A stretch of DNA of 64,000 bases, from the NCBI RefSeq assembly GCF_012489685.1, contig NC_080044.1:51088964-51152963 (forward strand). The letters are read 5' to 3'. Positions 1 through 11,885 of the stretch are shown here, one piece after another. Each line of letters opens with the position of its first letter. Position 1 is the stretch's first letter. This DNA is from Lotus japonicus (lineage: Eukaryota > Streptophyta > Magnoliopsida > Fabales > Fabaceae). A program made the translations under genes and the position numbers. The notes under the pieces are model-generated. The model was given only the letters and a program-made list of their open reading frames with translations, was not told the DNA's origin and searched no databases.

Positions 1-2627
1 CGCCGTGTATAAACCTCCTATGTATGCATGAATGCAATGTGATTAACCAAACAACGTCTCCGACCTCACTCGACACGTCGCCACGTGTTCTAGGTAAATT
101 AATGTCTCTAAAAGCTTACCCTAAGGTAAAAGTCGATTCTGCGACAAAAGACAACACTTCACAACAACACATAACTCATGATGATCTACAAATCATCCGA
201 CTCATCTCAACCGATGGTCATAACTGCTCAACAAGCACAGAGTATCACACTCTCGGAAACTAACGGTTTCCCGGACTTATCCCCAGGATAGCCCATCAAC
301 ATAGCTGCTCCAACAGCACAACAACAAACGCTGCTCCAACCGCACAACAACAACAGCTGCTCCAACAGCACAAGAACATCAACATACACAACACTTGGAT
401 CCGACGACACTTCTCGTTTTTCCAAAACTAAGATTTGACTTCCAATGCCTTCCTTCGAGGTTGTTTTCATTACTTAAAGATTTAGAGGTTATTTAAGGTC
501 TTATGAGTTTTCTTTTCAAAATAATATCCTTTTTAGTCTTATCGCAAATTCCTATAAGTTCTCGGGATCTCCTAATCCCCAAATGACTCCAGAGAATGTC
601 TCAATCCATACACATCATTACAAGGTCCGAATCTCATTCGTCCTATCAAACTTTCTCAAAACTCTCAAAATAAAATCGGCATGACCTGCCCGCTATCCTC
701 ACCATTCAGAATCTCAGATCTCATTGCATAAGTATAAATAACTCAGCACAACAAATCAACATGTCATATATCAACATATTAAGCAATAACCACATAGCAC
801 TTAGCATATAAGGCATGCACCACACATCCTAAATTACCCAATTAGCACTTAGCATGTAATTCACTCATCAAAAACATTCAGTAGATGCATCATCTACATT
901 GTCAGTTGAAGCCTCAGAAAACATTTTCCAATCACACGCAATCCAGTGCATAAACAGTAAACAATGTCGAAAGCATCGACCCTAAGTATTAACTAGAGAT
1001 TCAGTGAGATGCCCTCACCTGTAGGTTCTCCAGAATGATCGTCAAACGCTTCCTCACACTCAAAGTGTTGTTCCTCAGGGAAATCCTCAAAAACACCTTT
1101 ACAATAAAACCACAGAATACTATCAGAATCTATCGGAAACTAAGCTATCGATGTTCACTAAGGTTACCCGAAGTAGTACATACTCCGAGGTATGATAAAC
1201 TAGCGCGAAAGGACAAGTTTTCGGAAAAGGAAATTTCCTCCTCCCCCCCCCCCCCCCTTAATAGGTTCGGCCACTTTAGGTAATTAGGGGACTCGATTTT
1301 TCTTCGATCAAACTTGGTTCCTATGCTTTCATTAGTCGTAACTAAGGGTATTCTGAACTCGGAAAAATTATCGGATCAAAAACTGTCGCAGGGGTATTTT
1401 GGTCATGATTTTTAACTTAGGATTTTCAAAACTGAAATCCCAAAAATCAAATTTGACAGGGACGTCACCAACGACGTTTATGACAATTAATCCTACTAGC
1501 ACTAAGCTAAAGCGATAGTTTTCAGCCTAAAGGTTGAAGCTTTACTTCAAAAACTCCAAAAATGGGTATTTTAGGCTAAAATTGATTCCGGCGGAATTCC
1601 GGCGACATAACGGAAAATCTAACCCGGCAGAAGTGGGCACATAAGGAAGAGGTTTGGAATCAGAAATGAAATATTCAGGATAGTTTTGCAAAAACCTCAA
1701 AACTATCAGCTCAGAAAAGTCTACAGAAAAGCTATGGAAAAAGCGATCGGAGGTAAGGATTAGCGACTATACCTCGAAGCCTTGAAGCAGCAACTGATTG
1801 ATCGACGATCAAGCAAGCGATGAAGAAAATCTTCTCCTCCTTCTTCTTCTTTGTGGTCGCGGGTTTGGGTGGGGAAATGGGTAGTTTTTTTGATTTTTTC
1901 TTCCTTTCTTGGCTATATATAGAGGTTGGCAAAACGCGGGAAAATGAAAGTTTCGCGAATCTGATTTTTCCAGCGTCATTCTCCGTGAATTCTAAGATAT
2001 GTTTTGGAAAAAGAATTCCAAAACTAAAAAGATGTCTCCTTGTATTTTTGGCAACTAATGCATAGTCGGTGTAAAACTATTTTACCCGATAAGTTGCTTT
2101 TTACATCGAATGTCAGAATGGAAAACTTCCTTCTGAAGAAAGATGGAAATCATCAAGAGAAATGGGTGTACGCGTGTAGAATATTCATTTGAAGCTCTGA
2201 ATAGATAAAGTCTTCATTGTCGAGAAATTCTAGGGTTTTGAAATACCAGGTTTCCGGTTTCGGCAAACTTCCGATGATTGGAATCGGACGTTCGTAGATC
2301 CTAGAGTTTCGCCTCGAAACGATTGTGATATATGGAAGAAGAGAAGTTCTAACATTTCTCTAAAGATTTTTGGAATTAACTTCCATCGTTCCTAAAAGTG
2401 AAAATTAGCTATATACTAGGGTTTCTGACCTAGGTTAAGCGTATAACGATCGTGCTATAACTTTTATCGATCATAATGCAATCCTTGAACTTTTCCTGAA
2501 CTTTCTCCTTCATAAATATATTTCATTTAATGAACTTTTGTTCAGGTTTCCCTTCACATTACATCAACCCTAACCGTGAATAAGAAATTTATTCACTTAT
2601 CATAAGCTTAAAAACTTGGGCCTTACA
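1..2627 (-). mobile_element. Tekay/Del-type long LTR, truncated by window start
   Basis: This stretch matches, nearly base for base over long blocks, the LTR at 58480-60888 and, in reverse, the solo LTR at 51006-55037. Read on the minus strand it begins TGTAAGGCCC at 2627, the same start as the other copies. No polypurine tract or internal region follows at 2628, so this is the outer edge of an element (5' LTR on the minus strand) or a solo LTR; the other end lies before the window. A TATA-like CTATATATA lies at about 1914-1922. There is a C-homopolymer near 1243-1257. The short ORFs inside are not conserved proteins. Confidence 0.85.
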
Positions 2628-3772
2628 GAATGTGTCAAAAACATTCCACCCAACCTACATTGATGTCAAATTGAGTTTTTTTTTGGTAGATGTCAAATTG
2701 AGTTAAACTACTTAAACCGCCAACCCAACTAGCTTAATCGCGACATGAAGAAATCCCAAATCCATTGAACGATTGCAGTCTTCTTTGCTACGTTCGATTT
2801 GCTTATGGCTTAGAATTTGATGACTGAATTTGATCTCACCCAACCTGGACTGGTTGGTTAGGGGTTGTTTAGCTTAACGTGTGCCCAATCAATTATTGTC
2901 TAGATAGATCGGACGGTTATCATTTGAGTATATCACTTGTGTGATCAAAAGTTAAAGGTTATGGATGTTTGATCAAGGCCCCTTGAGATTCCCCAAGTGG
3001 CAAAGCCATCATACCAAATGGCGAGTCATCTTATCAAGCAGCAAGCTGACATTTCGAGTAGCCTAGGATTTTCTTTACTTGACATGTAACTTTGCCCTTT
3101 TAGGCGAATGATAATATCATTGCATAGTGTGAGAATGGACATTTGGACAACACTTGTGTAAGGTCAAATTCCATATAGGAATTAAGTTTAGGGTTTAGCC
3201 TTTCCTAGTATAAAAGAAAAATATTAATTGTAATTAAGAGAGTTCATTAGTGCCATAGAAAACGCCGATTTCATTTTATTTATGGAAAAATCGGCCTGAT
3301 CTTAATCATTCCCTTTTTTGTGGAGATTTAAAGCTTGGTTGTCGATTCTGCTTACCTTAAGTGAACACAGTAAAAAATATATATATGAAAATATAAAAAT
3401 ATAAAATATATATATTCTCTAATACACAAAGCAATTCTTTTCATAGTTTCCATCTTTAAAGATAAGGAAAACAAAACAAATCAGCTGTCGAATATCCCGT
3501 GGGACCCGCGTTTGCCACGTGACATAAAATCCATGGCAGCAACGATTTTTCATGGACACATCATCAAAGGCTGACTCGTAAGAAAATGAACAACAAAGAT
3601 TGAAGAGAAGAATAAGCCGTTGCAACTCCCTCCACACATTCTCACTGCCTTATCTCTCACCTAGATTTTCCTTTCTCTTTTTTTCACCTTCCAAACAAAA
3701 CAACCACCACACACACCATCTCCAATTTTTTCCAGTTACACTTCCATTGCCACCACCACCACCATTACCACC
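2628..3772. other. Intergenic region and PGRL1 promoter
   Basis: AT-rich sequence with no supported gene. It holds T/A-rich stretches (3379-3420) and the pyrimidine-rich leader before the PGRL1 start codon. The CCACCACCACCATTACCACC run just before 3773 is typical of a plant 5' leader. No transposon ends were recognised here. Confidence 0.6.
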
Positions 3773-6700
3773 ATGTTCACAGCTTCCAAACTAGCCTTCA
3801 CTTTAACATCACCACGTTCATGCACTCCACCTACACCAACCCCCCTAATTCCACTCTCTTCTTCTTCTTTTACTTCTTCTCGTTTCAACCTCATTCAGTT
3901 CAATGGCCGCCAATTATGCCTCCGCCGGAGACTGTTTCTACTTTCCCCTAAAGCCACTGCAGATCAACAAGGTCTTAAAATCATCTCTGTTTTGTATTCA
4001 TTGCTTGGCCATCTTCTCATTAACAATAGATTGTTTTTTTCAGGAAAGGTTGAAGAATTTGAAGAAGGTGCTGTTGATAGCAAAATCCTCCCATATTGTA
4101 GCATAGATAAAAAAGATAAAAAATCAGTTGGTGAAATGGAGCAAGATTTTCTTCAAGCACTACAAGTATGGCCCCAAAGTTTGTTTTTCCCAACTTAAGT
4201 TTGGTGTTGTCTTGTAGCATATTTGATTCCATAGTAAAATATTCTATAAGCACTTCCTGTTAAAAGCTACAAGTTTTGGAGTTAAAGTGACTTTAACTTC
4301 GGGCGATTGTCAAACCAAACATACACTTAGTTATTTATGGATGGTGATCCTAAAAGAACTGAAATTAATTTTGTTTTACTCAACAGTCATTTTATTATGA
4401 GGGAAAGGCTATCATGTCGAATGAAGAATTTGATAATCTCAAGGAAGAGCTCATGTGGGAAGGAAGCAGCGTTGTCATGCTAAGTATGGAGAAACTTAGT
4501 GACTGTAGCTGTTATGATTATTAAATTTGTGTTAGCATGTAGTTTCAGCTCTTTTATGTCTTTATTGGATGCTTGTACAGGTTCGGATGAACAAAAATTT
4601 CTGGAAGCTTCTATGGCTTATGTATCTGGAAAACCAATTCTGAGTGACAAAGAGTATGATGACTTGAAGATGAGGCTAAAGGTATGATAGTTTCATCTCA
4701 TCCATTGATTATTATCTCACAGATAATTGAAGGAAGAAAGAAGTAAAAGTGTATGGTCTTGACCAAATCAATGGTTAGGTCTGTAGATACTAAAGCATTT
4801 TTAATTAAACGACAGCATTCATGAAAAATATCACTAAGGGTTTCATGTTGGAAAGCGTACAATATGGATTATAAGCTCTGGTCATTATATTAATCACAGA
4901 CATTAGAGAATGCTGTAGTCATTGCTTTATTAGATATATATTACCCTCCCTCTGCTACCATTCACTGATCTCATAGTTGTTTTCAGATGAATGGGAGTGA
5001 AATTGTTGTAGAGGGTCCAAGGTGCAGTCTTCGTAGTAGAAAGGTAAGTGTTAATCTATATTCAGTAATCTTATCTCATATTTCTGTTTTGCTTGTCAGT
5101 TGTAGTTATGTATAGTTGTTCTTTTCTTCCCAAATCATCCTTGCTAAGTTAAATAAATGTTGGCATAATTTTTTATTGTTTCATTATTAAGAGATTTCTT
5201 TTGAATTTGGAGATAAGCTACTGAGAACACAAGTGATGAAGGAATATAGGATAAATACTTCGTTATTTAGTAGATTTAGCATGTTATCCTATCATTTGGG
5301 ATTCATGAATACTTGATGAATGGATCTGCTGTGTTTAATCTTTATTCTTTATTAACTACAGTCGATTTATAGGTTTACAGTGACCTGTCTGTTGACTACT
5401 TAAAGATGTTCTTGCTGAACGTTCCAGCCACTGTGATTGCATTAGGATTGTAAGTAGCTTTTGTCTCTCTCCTGTTTGTAATTTATCATTGAGTTCATGG
5501 GTTCATGATGTACTTAATGAAATTTTTTATTCCAGCTACAACCAGAAATTGGTCTCCCACATGTTTAATGATTTTCATATCCGTATACACTATTTCAATT
5601 TCATTTTTATCTTTTAAAGGTTTCATCCCAAAATGTTTCTTTCTTTGCTTAATTTTACTAATAGTCCAACTGACATTGAAGTTATTGTTTACATAAGGTC
5701 TTGACATTTTGTCTTTGATTTAATTTTTCCCTATAATCTGTCAGGTTCTTCTTCCTTGATGATCTGACTGGATTTGAAATCACATATCTGTTAGAGGTAT
5801 GTTCTCAGTTTTATGTTGTATCTAGAATTGCAAACTGGTCACTTGGATGCAATGTGTTTCCAGAATGTCATAGCATCTGATAGTAGTTGCACTTTTATGG
5901 TCATTTCCTATCCTATATTCTATTGCCCTCAATTTAATGAAGCAATTCATCTGTACATGGTTGAGCTTTTTTATAGTTGGAAAAAAGATCATCTGAATTA
6001 CAGGGTAGACTTTAGAGAGCAAAGTTCAAGTGGATCACCATTTGATGAAAATAAAAATTAAAATATTTTTTACTTTTTATGTAGTAGTGAAATGATAGCA
6101 ACCATATATTTGTAGAGAACATTATCTCATCAGTAATTACCTCTTGCACTACCATTTTGGATGAGCCGAACCCCTAGTTGTAAAACAAAGAAGAGATTAG
6201 CTAAGATCTGAAGAAGTAAACAGTAACTTGTTGGATTCATATTGTTGCTGAAAATGATTCACATTTGACCTTATAGTATCTTGTCATGCCTGGCTACAAA
6301 CCCTGAAGAAATCAGCATAACTAGTATGTAATTTGGATTGTATATGAAACAAGTAGTATCTATGAAAAATCAGAGATGGTGCATAACTAAAAACAAAAGC
6401 TAGGATGATGATTTGATTCTTCACATCAATATTCAAAAGTTTTATCACAGTAAAGCTATTATAACAGATATTGTAAATTTTTGGGTGCAGCTGCCGGAGC
6501 CTTTTAGTTTCATTTTCACTTGGTTTGCTGCTGTTCCCCTCATTGTGTGGCTAGCTCTGACAATAACAAACGTCATTATAAAGGATTTTTTGATTTTAAA
6601 GGTATAAATTTTCTGACACTTACTCTTGTAGGTTGTGTTGAAGTGAACTAGTGCATCTACTGACATATTTTATTTTTGAAGGGTCCATGTCCAAACTGTG

Positions 6701-6960
6701 GTACTGAGAACACCTCCTTCTTTGGGACTATACTATCAATTGCAAGTGGTGGTTCTAGCAATAAAGTCAAATGCTCTAAGTATGTATAATAAATATAGCT
6801 GATTAATAATCATTATCGTTACATATCACTCATATAACTCAAAATAGCATTGATCTAAGTTCTAACAATCGAAAATGACACTTGACTCAGCTGTGGCACT
6901 GAAATGGTATACGATTCAGCTACAAGATTGATTACATTGCCAGAAGGAAGTAACGCCTAA
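3773..6960 (+). CDS. PGRL1: PGRL1, PGR5-like protein 1 (thylakoid cyclic electron flow)
   Basis: Thylakoid membrane protein that works with PGR5 in antimycin A-sensitive cyclic electron flow around photosystem I. Exons: 3773-3971, 4044-4165, 4387-4483, 4581-4681, 4987-5043, 5373-5449, 5745-5796, 6491-6601, 6682-6779, 6891-6960. All introns are GT..AG and the join gives an open 327-aa frame; Arabidopsis PGRL1A has about 324 aa. Residues 1 to about 60 look like a Ser/Pro/Arg-rich chloroplast transit peptide. Two hydrophobic segments flank the FFFLDD loop (about 198-220 and 243-265). The redox-active cysteines expected of the family are present: C85, C186 and two CxxC pairs, C275/C278 and C303/C306. 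The start is the first ATG giving the transit peptide. A Copia element is inserted antisense 322 bp past the stop. Confidence 0.95.
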
Positions 6961-7277
6961 GTGGAGGTACATTCCTAGTATACTCAAGAATCTCTCTGCG
7001 ATGTCTATTGTAGTGTATATGTTTTGCATATGTCAGAATATAATATTTGATTTTGTTTTTTATCAAGTCATAAATCCACTAGAAGTGAAATTTTAAAAGC
7101 TTTGCTAATTTGTAGAAGGTATTGTATTGTGACCTTTCCTTTCCCTATATCACTATATGCACATTTCCTCTATAATTCAGCCTATTATCCACTATCCATG
7201 TGGCTTAATATAACTAATCTAAAGAGTTTGTTAGGTTGCAATGAAAAATTTAAAAAATAAAGGATTGCAAACAGGAT
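6961..7277 (+). other. PGRL1 3' flank
   Basis: AT-rich sequence between the PGRL1 stop codon and the Copia target duplication; it probably contains the 3' UTR. No other gene is seen. Confidence 0.5.
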
Positions 7278-7282
7278 GCCTC

Positions 7283-7531
7283 TATAGAGAAATAAACTGT
7301 AATTGGAAAACTTGATCATTGTTATTTGTTGCTGTCAGTTTAAATATACAAGATAGCAGACAAGATTGGGAGTGAATCAAGCTATCAAATTCCTATTGAT
7401 TCTCCTCTAATCATGCGCTTATCTTTTGCCTAAGAATAAGTCAATAGACTTTTGACTAAAGAATGGGTCAACAACAGATTTACAAAATCTGAATAATTAA
7501 GATAATGAGAACCTAATTATTATTATTGATA
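7283..7531 (-). repeat. Copia 3' LTR
   Basis: 249-bp LTR, nearly identical to 11633-11880. On the minus strand it runs from TATCAATAAT to CTCTATA. Confidence 0.9.
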
Positions 7532-9153
7532 TCCTCCCGCAAGTTGTATAATCTGGAAGAGAGATGCAACTTGGACAGTAAGGACTCGAACCGAGGGCGA
7601 AGTAGAGGCTTGGTTAGAACATCAGCAAGCTGATCATCAGTAGACACAAAGGACACTCGAAACTTGCCATGTTGAACATTTTCTCGGACAAAGTGATATG
7701 CTAAGGCTATATGTTTCATCCGAGAATGGAAGACAGGATTAGCACTTAGATTTGTGGCACCGAGATTGTCACAATATATCACCGGATTGGCGGTTGGTGT
7801 GTGACCAAGTTCTGTGAACAAGGAAAGGACCCATAGGAGCTCACTAGCGGTGTCAGCCAAGGCTTTATATTCTGCCTCTGTTGATGATCGAGCAACTGAA
7901 CGTTGCTTTCGAGAGCTCCAAGAGATGGGAGTGCTGCCGAGGTACAACAAGTAACCAGTGGTTGAAACATAATCATCCTTGTCACCCGCCCAATCCGCAT
8001 CCGAGTAGGCATGAAAGGTCAGCGGGGCAGTCGCTGAGATGAAGACTCCTTTGTCACAAGAGCCCGCCAAATATCTGAGCACTCTTTTGAGGGCAGACCA
8101 ATGCGCCGTTCTTGGGTTCTGCATGAATTGTGCAAGTTTGTTGGTGCTGAAGGCGATGTCTGGGCGTGTAAGGCTCAAGTATTGAAGACTTCCAACCAGT
8201 GCTCGGTACTCAGTTGGGGAAGGCAGGAGATCACCTGAATCCTTGAGTAATGGAACACTCGCAGACAAGGGAGTGGATGCTGGTTTCGTATCTGCCATGC
8301 CTGATTTATGGAGCAGATCAGTGATATATTTCCTTTGTGAAAGAAACATACCTGTAGCGGAAGGAATGACTTCGACACCTAAGAAATAGCTGAGACATCC
8401 AAGGTCTTTCAATGAAAAACGAGCAGCAAGTGTGGCAATGATTTTGGACAACTCTGCAGAGGAACTCCCAGTGACAATTATATCATCAACATATACTAAT
8501 AAGTACAGTGTAACGCCCGGTTTTTGGTATATGAATAGAGATGAATCTGCAGTGGAATTGACAAAGCCAAGGGAGAGCAAGAATACTCGAAGCTCCGTAT
8601 ACCAAGCACGAGGTGCCTGTTTTAGTCCATAGAGTGCCTTTGTGAGGCGACAGACATGATCAGGAAAGGTTTTGTTGACAAAACCAGGTGGCTGTAGCAT
8701 GAAGACTTCTTCCTTGAGTGTCCCTTGAAGGAACGCATTGTTGACATCAAGCTGACGTATGGACCATCCTTGGCGTACTGCAAGTGTTAGTACAATACGA
8801 ATGGTCACCGGTTTAACAACTGGGCTGAATGTTTCCGTATAGTCCCAACCAGGGCGCTGGTGAAAACCTTTGGCGACTAACCGAGCCTTGTAACGATCAA
8901 TCGATCCATCCGGATTCCGTTTGATTCGGAAAACCCATTTACAGCCAACCAAATTTTGAGTAGAGGTCCGACTAACAAGATCCCAAGTGTTGTTGCGGTC
9001 TAAGGCATCAAATTCGGCTTGCATGGCGGAGCGCCAATCAGGGTCACGAAGAGCCTGGGTGATGGTGCTGGGTTCGATGGGAGAGGAGGACATGAAGGTT
9101 GAGCTTTTTGAGGGGTTTGACGATGTTGTTTTTAGACCGGGTGATGATCCCAC
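7513..9153 (-). pseudogene. Copia reverse transcriptase-RNase H segment
   Basis: Open frame of 546 codons in the pol end of the Copia element. Visible landmarks: the WRSAMQAEFDAL and ETFSPVV blocks at the start of the RT domain, the catalytic YVDD at 221-224, and an RNase H domain from about 381 with YSDADWAGD and SSTEAEYKAL. The ORF runs through the 3' LTR edge. It overlaps the integrase frame by 110 bp but in a different frame: the homologous protein moves from one frame to the other near 9080, so a small indel has broken the original single polyprotein. The first ATG is therefore not a true start. Confidence 0.9.
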
Positions 9154-10528
9154 CGCCGTTGGGGTTGATAGCGGGTGGTGATGGTGGGGCAGGAAGTTGT
9201 GGGGACGGTTGTGAGGTTGGAGGGGGAGATTGAGTGGTGTTGGTAGATGGAGAGGAAGAGGTAGCGGAGAAATCTTCCAGTGGGTTTAGAGTGGTACTCA
9301 CAGTGGGTTGGGTTATAGGCTGTAAAATGGAGAGTTGGAGTGGGCCTGTTTGTTGCTCTGCACCCGGACATGATTTAGCAACTAGGGAGCTGAATGGAAA
9401 TTCAGATTCGACGAACTTCACATGGCGAGAGGTGTAAATCTTTCCTGTTGTGGGATCAAGACACAAATACGCATGTTGATCAGCCGAGTAACCTACAAAA
9501 ACACACATAGCAGACTTTGGCGCAAGTTTATGGTTAGTATATGGTTTAATCCAGGGAAAACATAAACATCCAAAACATTTTAACTTATGATAATCCGGGC
9601 TAATGTTGAGCAACTTGGAATAAGGTGATTTGTACTCAAGAATAGGAGTTGGGAGACGATTTATGAGGTAGGCTGCAGTGGTCATGGCGTGAGGCCAATA
9701 GGTGAGGGGCAAGCCCGAGTGGTGGAGAAGAGAGAGACCGGTTTCAGCTATGTGGCGATTCCGGCGTTCTGAGATTCCATTGTGTTCAGGTGTATGAGGT
9801 GGGGTGGTGTGATGACTTATACCATGAGTGGTTAAAAAAGGACGAAGGCCAATATATTCGCCACCATTATCTGTGTATAAGATTTTTATTTTGTGGTGGT
9901 AAAAGTTTTCAATGAGCGATTTAAATTTAGGAAATATAGTTTGCACATCAGATTTGCGTTTCATTGGATAAAGCCAGATATAGCGAGTAAAATGATCAAC
10001 AAACATGCAATAGTAACGAAGACCATCAATTGATAAAATAGGAGAAGTCCATACATCTGAAAAAATTATTTCCAATGGATAAGAAGATGTAAGAGTGGGC
10101 TCATGAAAAGGAAGCTTGTGACTTTTGCTAATCTGGCAGGAGTTGCAATTTGATTGCTGGAATTTATTTGAACCCAAAGAAAAATGTTGTTGAAGAAATT
10201 TGAAAATGGAAGATGAAGGGTGGCCAAGCTTATGGTGCCATGACGCAGAGGATTCCGTGCGGACGGTGTGGACGGATGGTGAGGCGGAGGGCCAGAGATA
10301 AAGTCCATCGACACATGATCCTTTATGGGTTGTGTGGCCCGTCTGCAGATTCGTCACATGAAAAGAGTTTGGAAGGAAAACAACAGCAGAGTTAGTTTGT
10401 TTGGTAAGTTTAGAGACAGAGATGATTTTTTGTTTCATGGAAGGAACACACAAAACATTAGACAGGGATAAATCATTAAGTAAAAGTGTTCCAGAATGAG
10501 AGATGTTTAAACCTGAACCGTTACCCAT
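9044..10528 (-). pseudogene. Copia integrase segment
   Basis: Frame of 494 codons with the integrase of the Copia element. The HHCC zinc site is seen as H99/H103 and C128/C131. The D,D(35)E catalytic set is seen as D158 (SDVW), D220 (YTDNGGEY) and E254 (ISERRNRHI). The C-terminal part is a Ser/Pro/Thr-rich linker leading to the RT domain. It lacks its own natural start: the protein continues upstream into the protease but is cut from it by a frameshift near 10588. Confidence 0.9.
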
Positions 10529-10587
10529 AAACAGCGAGTCAGGACCGGTGTATGGATGATGGAGTGCCAGATTTTCAAGGTCATTGG

Positions 10588-11571
10588 TTACGTTGCTCCA
10601 CTGTCAACCAAAAAATCAGTCTGAGGTGGGCCAGCAGCTGCAACATTGACCTGAGCCTGTCCAGGGTACATCGGAGAGTTCCGAGGGGGCGGCGGGACAC
10701 CGGGATGTTGCTGTTTGAAGATGTGGCACTGAGACAGAACATGGCCTTTGACATTGCACCATTGACAGCGGCCTAAAAACGGTTTGCGGTTGCTGGTGCG
10801 TTGATTGGACTGGGCAGAGGATTGACCAAATCGATACTGGTTGTTGGAGTTGGGTCGAGCCTGAGCATTCAAGGCAGTAAGGGGAGCAGAAGTTTGTCTC
10901 TGAGCAGCAACAATGGAGAGTTCCTGGATGAGCAGCTTCTCGAGGAGGTCATCAAAGGTAATTGGGGTATCCCTTGCATTCACGCCATCAATGACTGCTC
11001 TGTAGCCGTCGTCGAGGCCGCGCAAGAAATGATCAGTCATGTCTTCAACAGAGACAGGAGATCCAAGTGATGCAAGAAGATCTGCCGTTTGCTTCAGAGA
11101 ATGCATATAGGTTGTGATGGATTGGGTACCTTTGGAAGCCATACGGAGACGCTCTTTTAGTTGCTTGAGATGGCTGCGGGATGCTTTGGCATATGTGTTC
11201 TTGAGGAGGGTCCAAAGATCATGAGAGGTCTTTGTCTGAGACACCAGAGAGGCCACTTCGTTGGAGAGAGTGGTGAGGAGAGCGCCATAGATGAGGCGGT
11301 CCTGTCGACGCCATGTCTGGTAAGCAGGATTTGGGGTTGTCACTGGAGGTGTTCCAGTGGTGGAGATCGATGCCGGCGGCGCGGAGAAGGATCCATCTGG
11401 ATATTGGAGAAGATCATAGCCATCAAGGAGAGCTTCAACTTGGAGTTTCCAATTAAAATAATTGGTGGGAAGAAGCTTGGTGACATTGATAAGAGTGATA
11501 CAAGCAAAGGGTTTGGATGGCTCATAGGGGTTGGAGATGAAGGAGGTGCTGTCACTGGCCATTGGAGGCAA
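10588..11571 (-). pseudogene. Copia gag and start of protease
   Basis: 327-codon frame with a Copia gag (UBN2-like; WKLQVEALLDGYDL near residue 41 and the helical region to about 220), one CCHC zinc knuckle C269-C282 (CQWC..H..C), and the beginning of an aspartic protease, DSGAT, where the frame stops. In intact elements DSGAT is followed directly by the rest of the protease; here that continues in another frame (Asn-Asp-Leu-Glu-Asn region at about 10575), showing a frameshift. The start is the ATG nearest the primer-binding site. Confidence 0.88.
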
Positions 11572-11632
11572 GGGTGAGGAGCAGCGTTCTGAATTAGAGA
11601 GAAGGGGCTGGATCGTTTCTGACTGATACCAT

Positions 11633-11880
11633 ATAGAGAAATAAACTGTAATTGGAAAACTTGATCATTGTTATTTGTTGCTGTCAGTTTAAATATACAA
11701 GATAGCAGACAAGATTGGGAGTGAATCAAGCTATCAAATTCCTATTGATTCTCCTCTAATCATGCGCTTATCTTTTGCCTAAGAATAAGTGAATAGACTT
11801 TTGACTAAAGAATGGGTCAACAACAGATTTACAAAATCTGAATAATTAAGATAATGAGAACCTAATTATTATTATTGATA
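11633..11880 (-). repeat. Copia 5' LTR
   Basis: 248-bp LTR next to the primer-binding site. It differs from 7283-7531 by one missing A near its start and a C/G change in the CAATAG/GAATAG stretch. Confidence 0.9.
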
Positions 11881-11885
11881 GCCTC

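Larger units (their letters stand above)
7278..11885 (-). mobile_element. Ty1/Copia LTR retrotransposon with target duplication
   Basis: Complete-length element read on the minus strand. Identical 5-bp duplications GCCTC flank it at 7278-7282 and 11881-11885. Two LTRs of about 249 bp (7283-7531 and 11633-11880) enclose gag, protease, integrase, reverse transcriptase and RNase H in Copia order. The primer-binding site TGGTATCAG, matching initiator tRNA-Met, abuts the 5' LTR (11624-11632). A purine-rich GCGGGAGGA lies just before the 3' LTR (7532-7540). The LTRs differ by one substitution and one 1-bp indel in what I could align, so the insertion is recent. Two frameshifts split the coding region, so this copy cannot make an intact polyprotein. 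LTR ends are TA..TA rather than TG..CA. Confidence 0.95.

Noticed and set aside
1820..2065. Phe-rich 81-codon frame and its counterparts at 51582 and 60069
   Set aside because: They fall in the U3/R part of the LTRs and change freely between copies.
10801..11577. Plus-strand frames of 89 and 138 codons
   Set aside because: Antisense shadows of the Copia gag.
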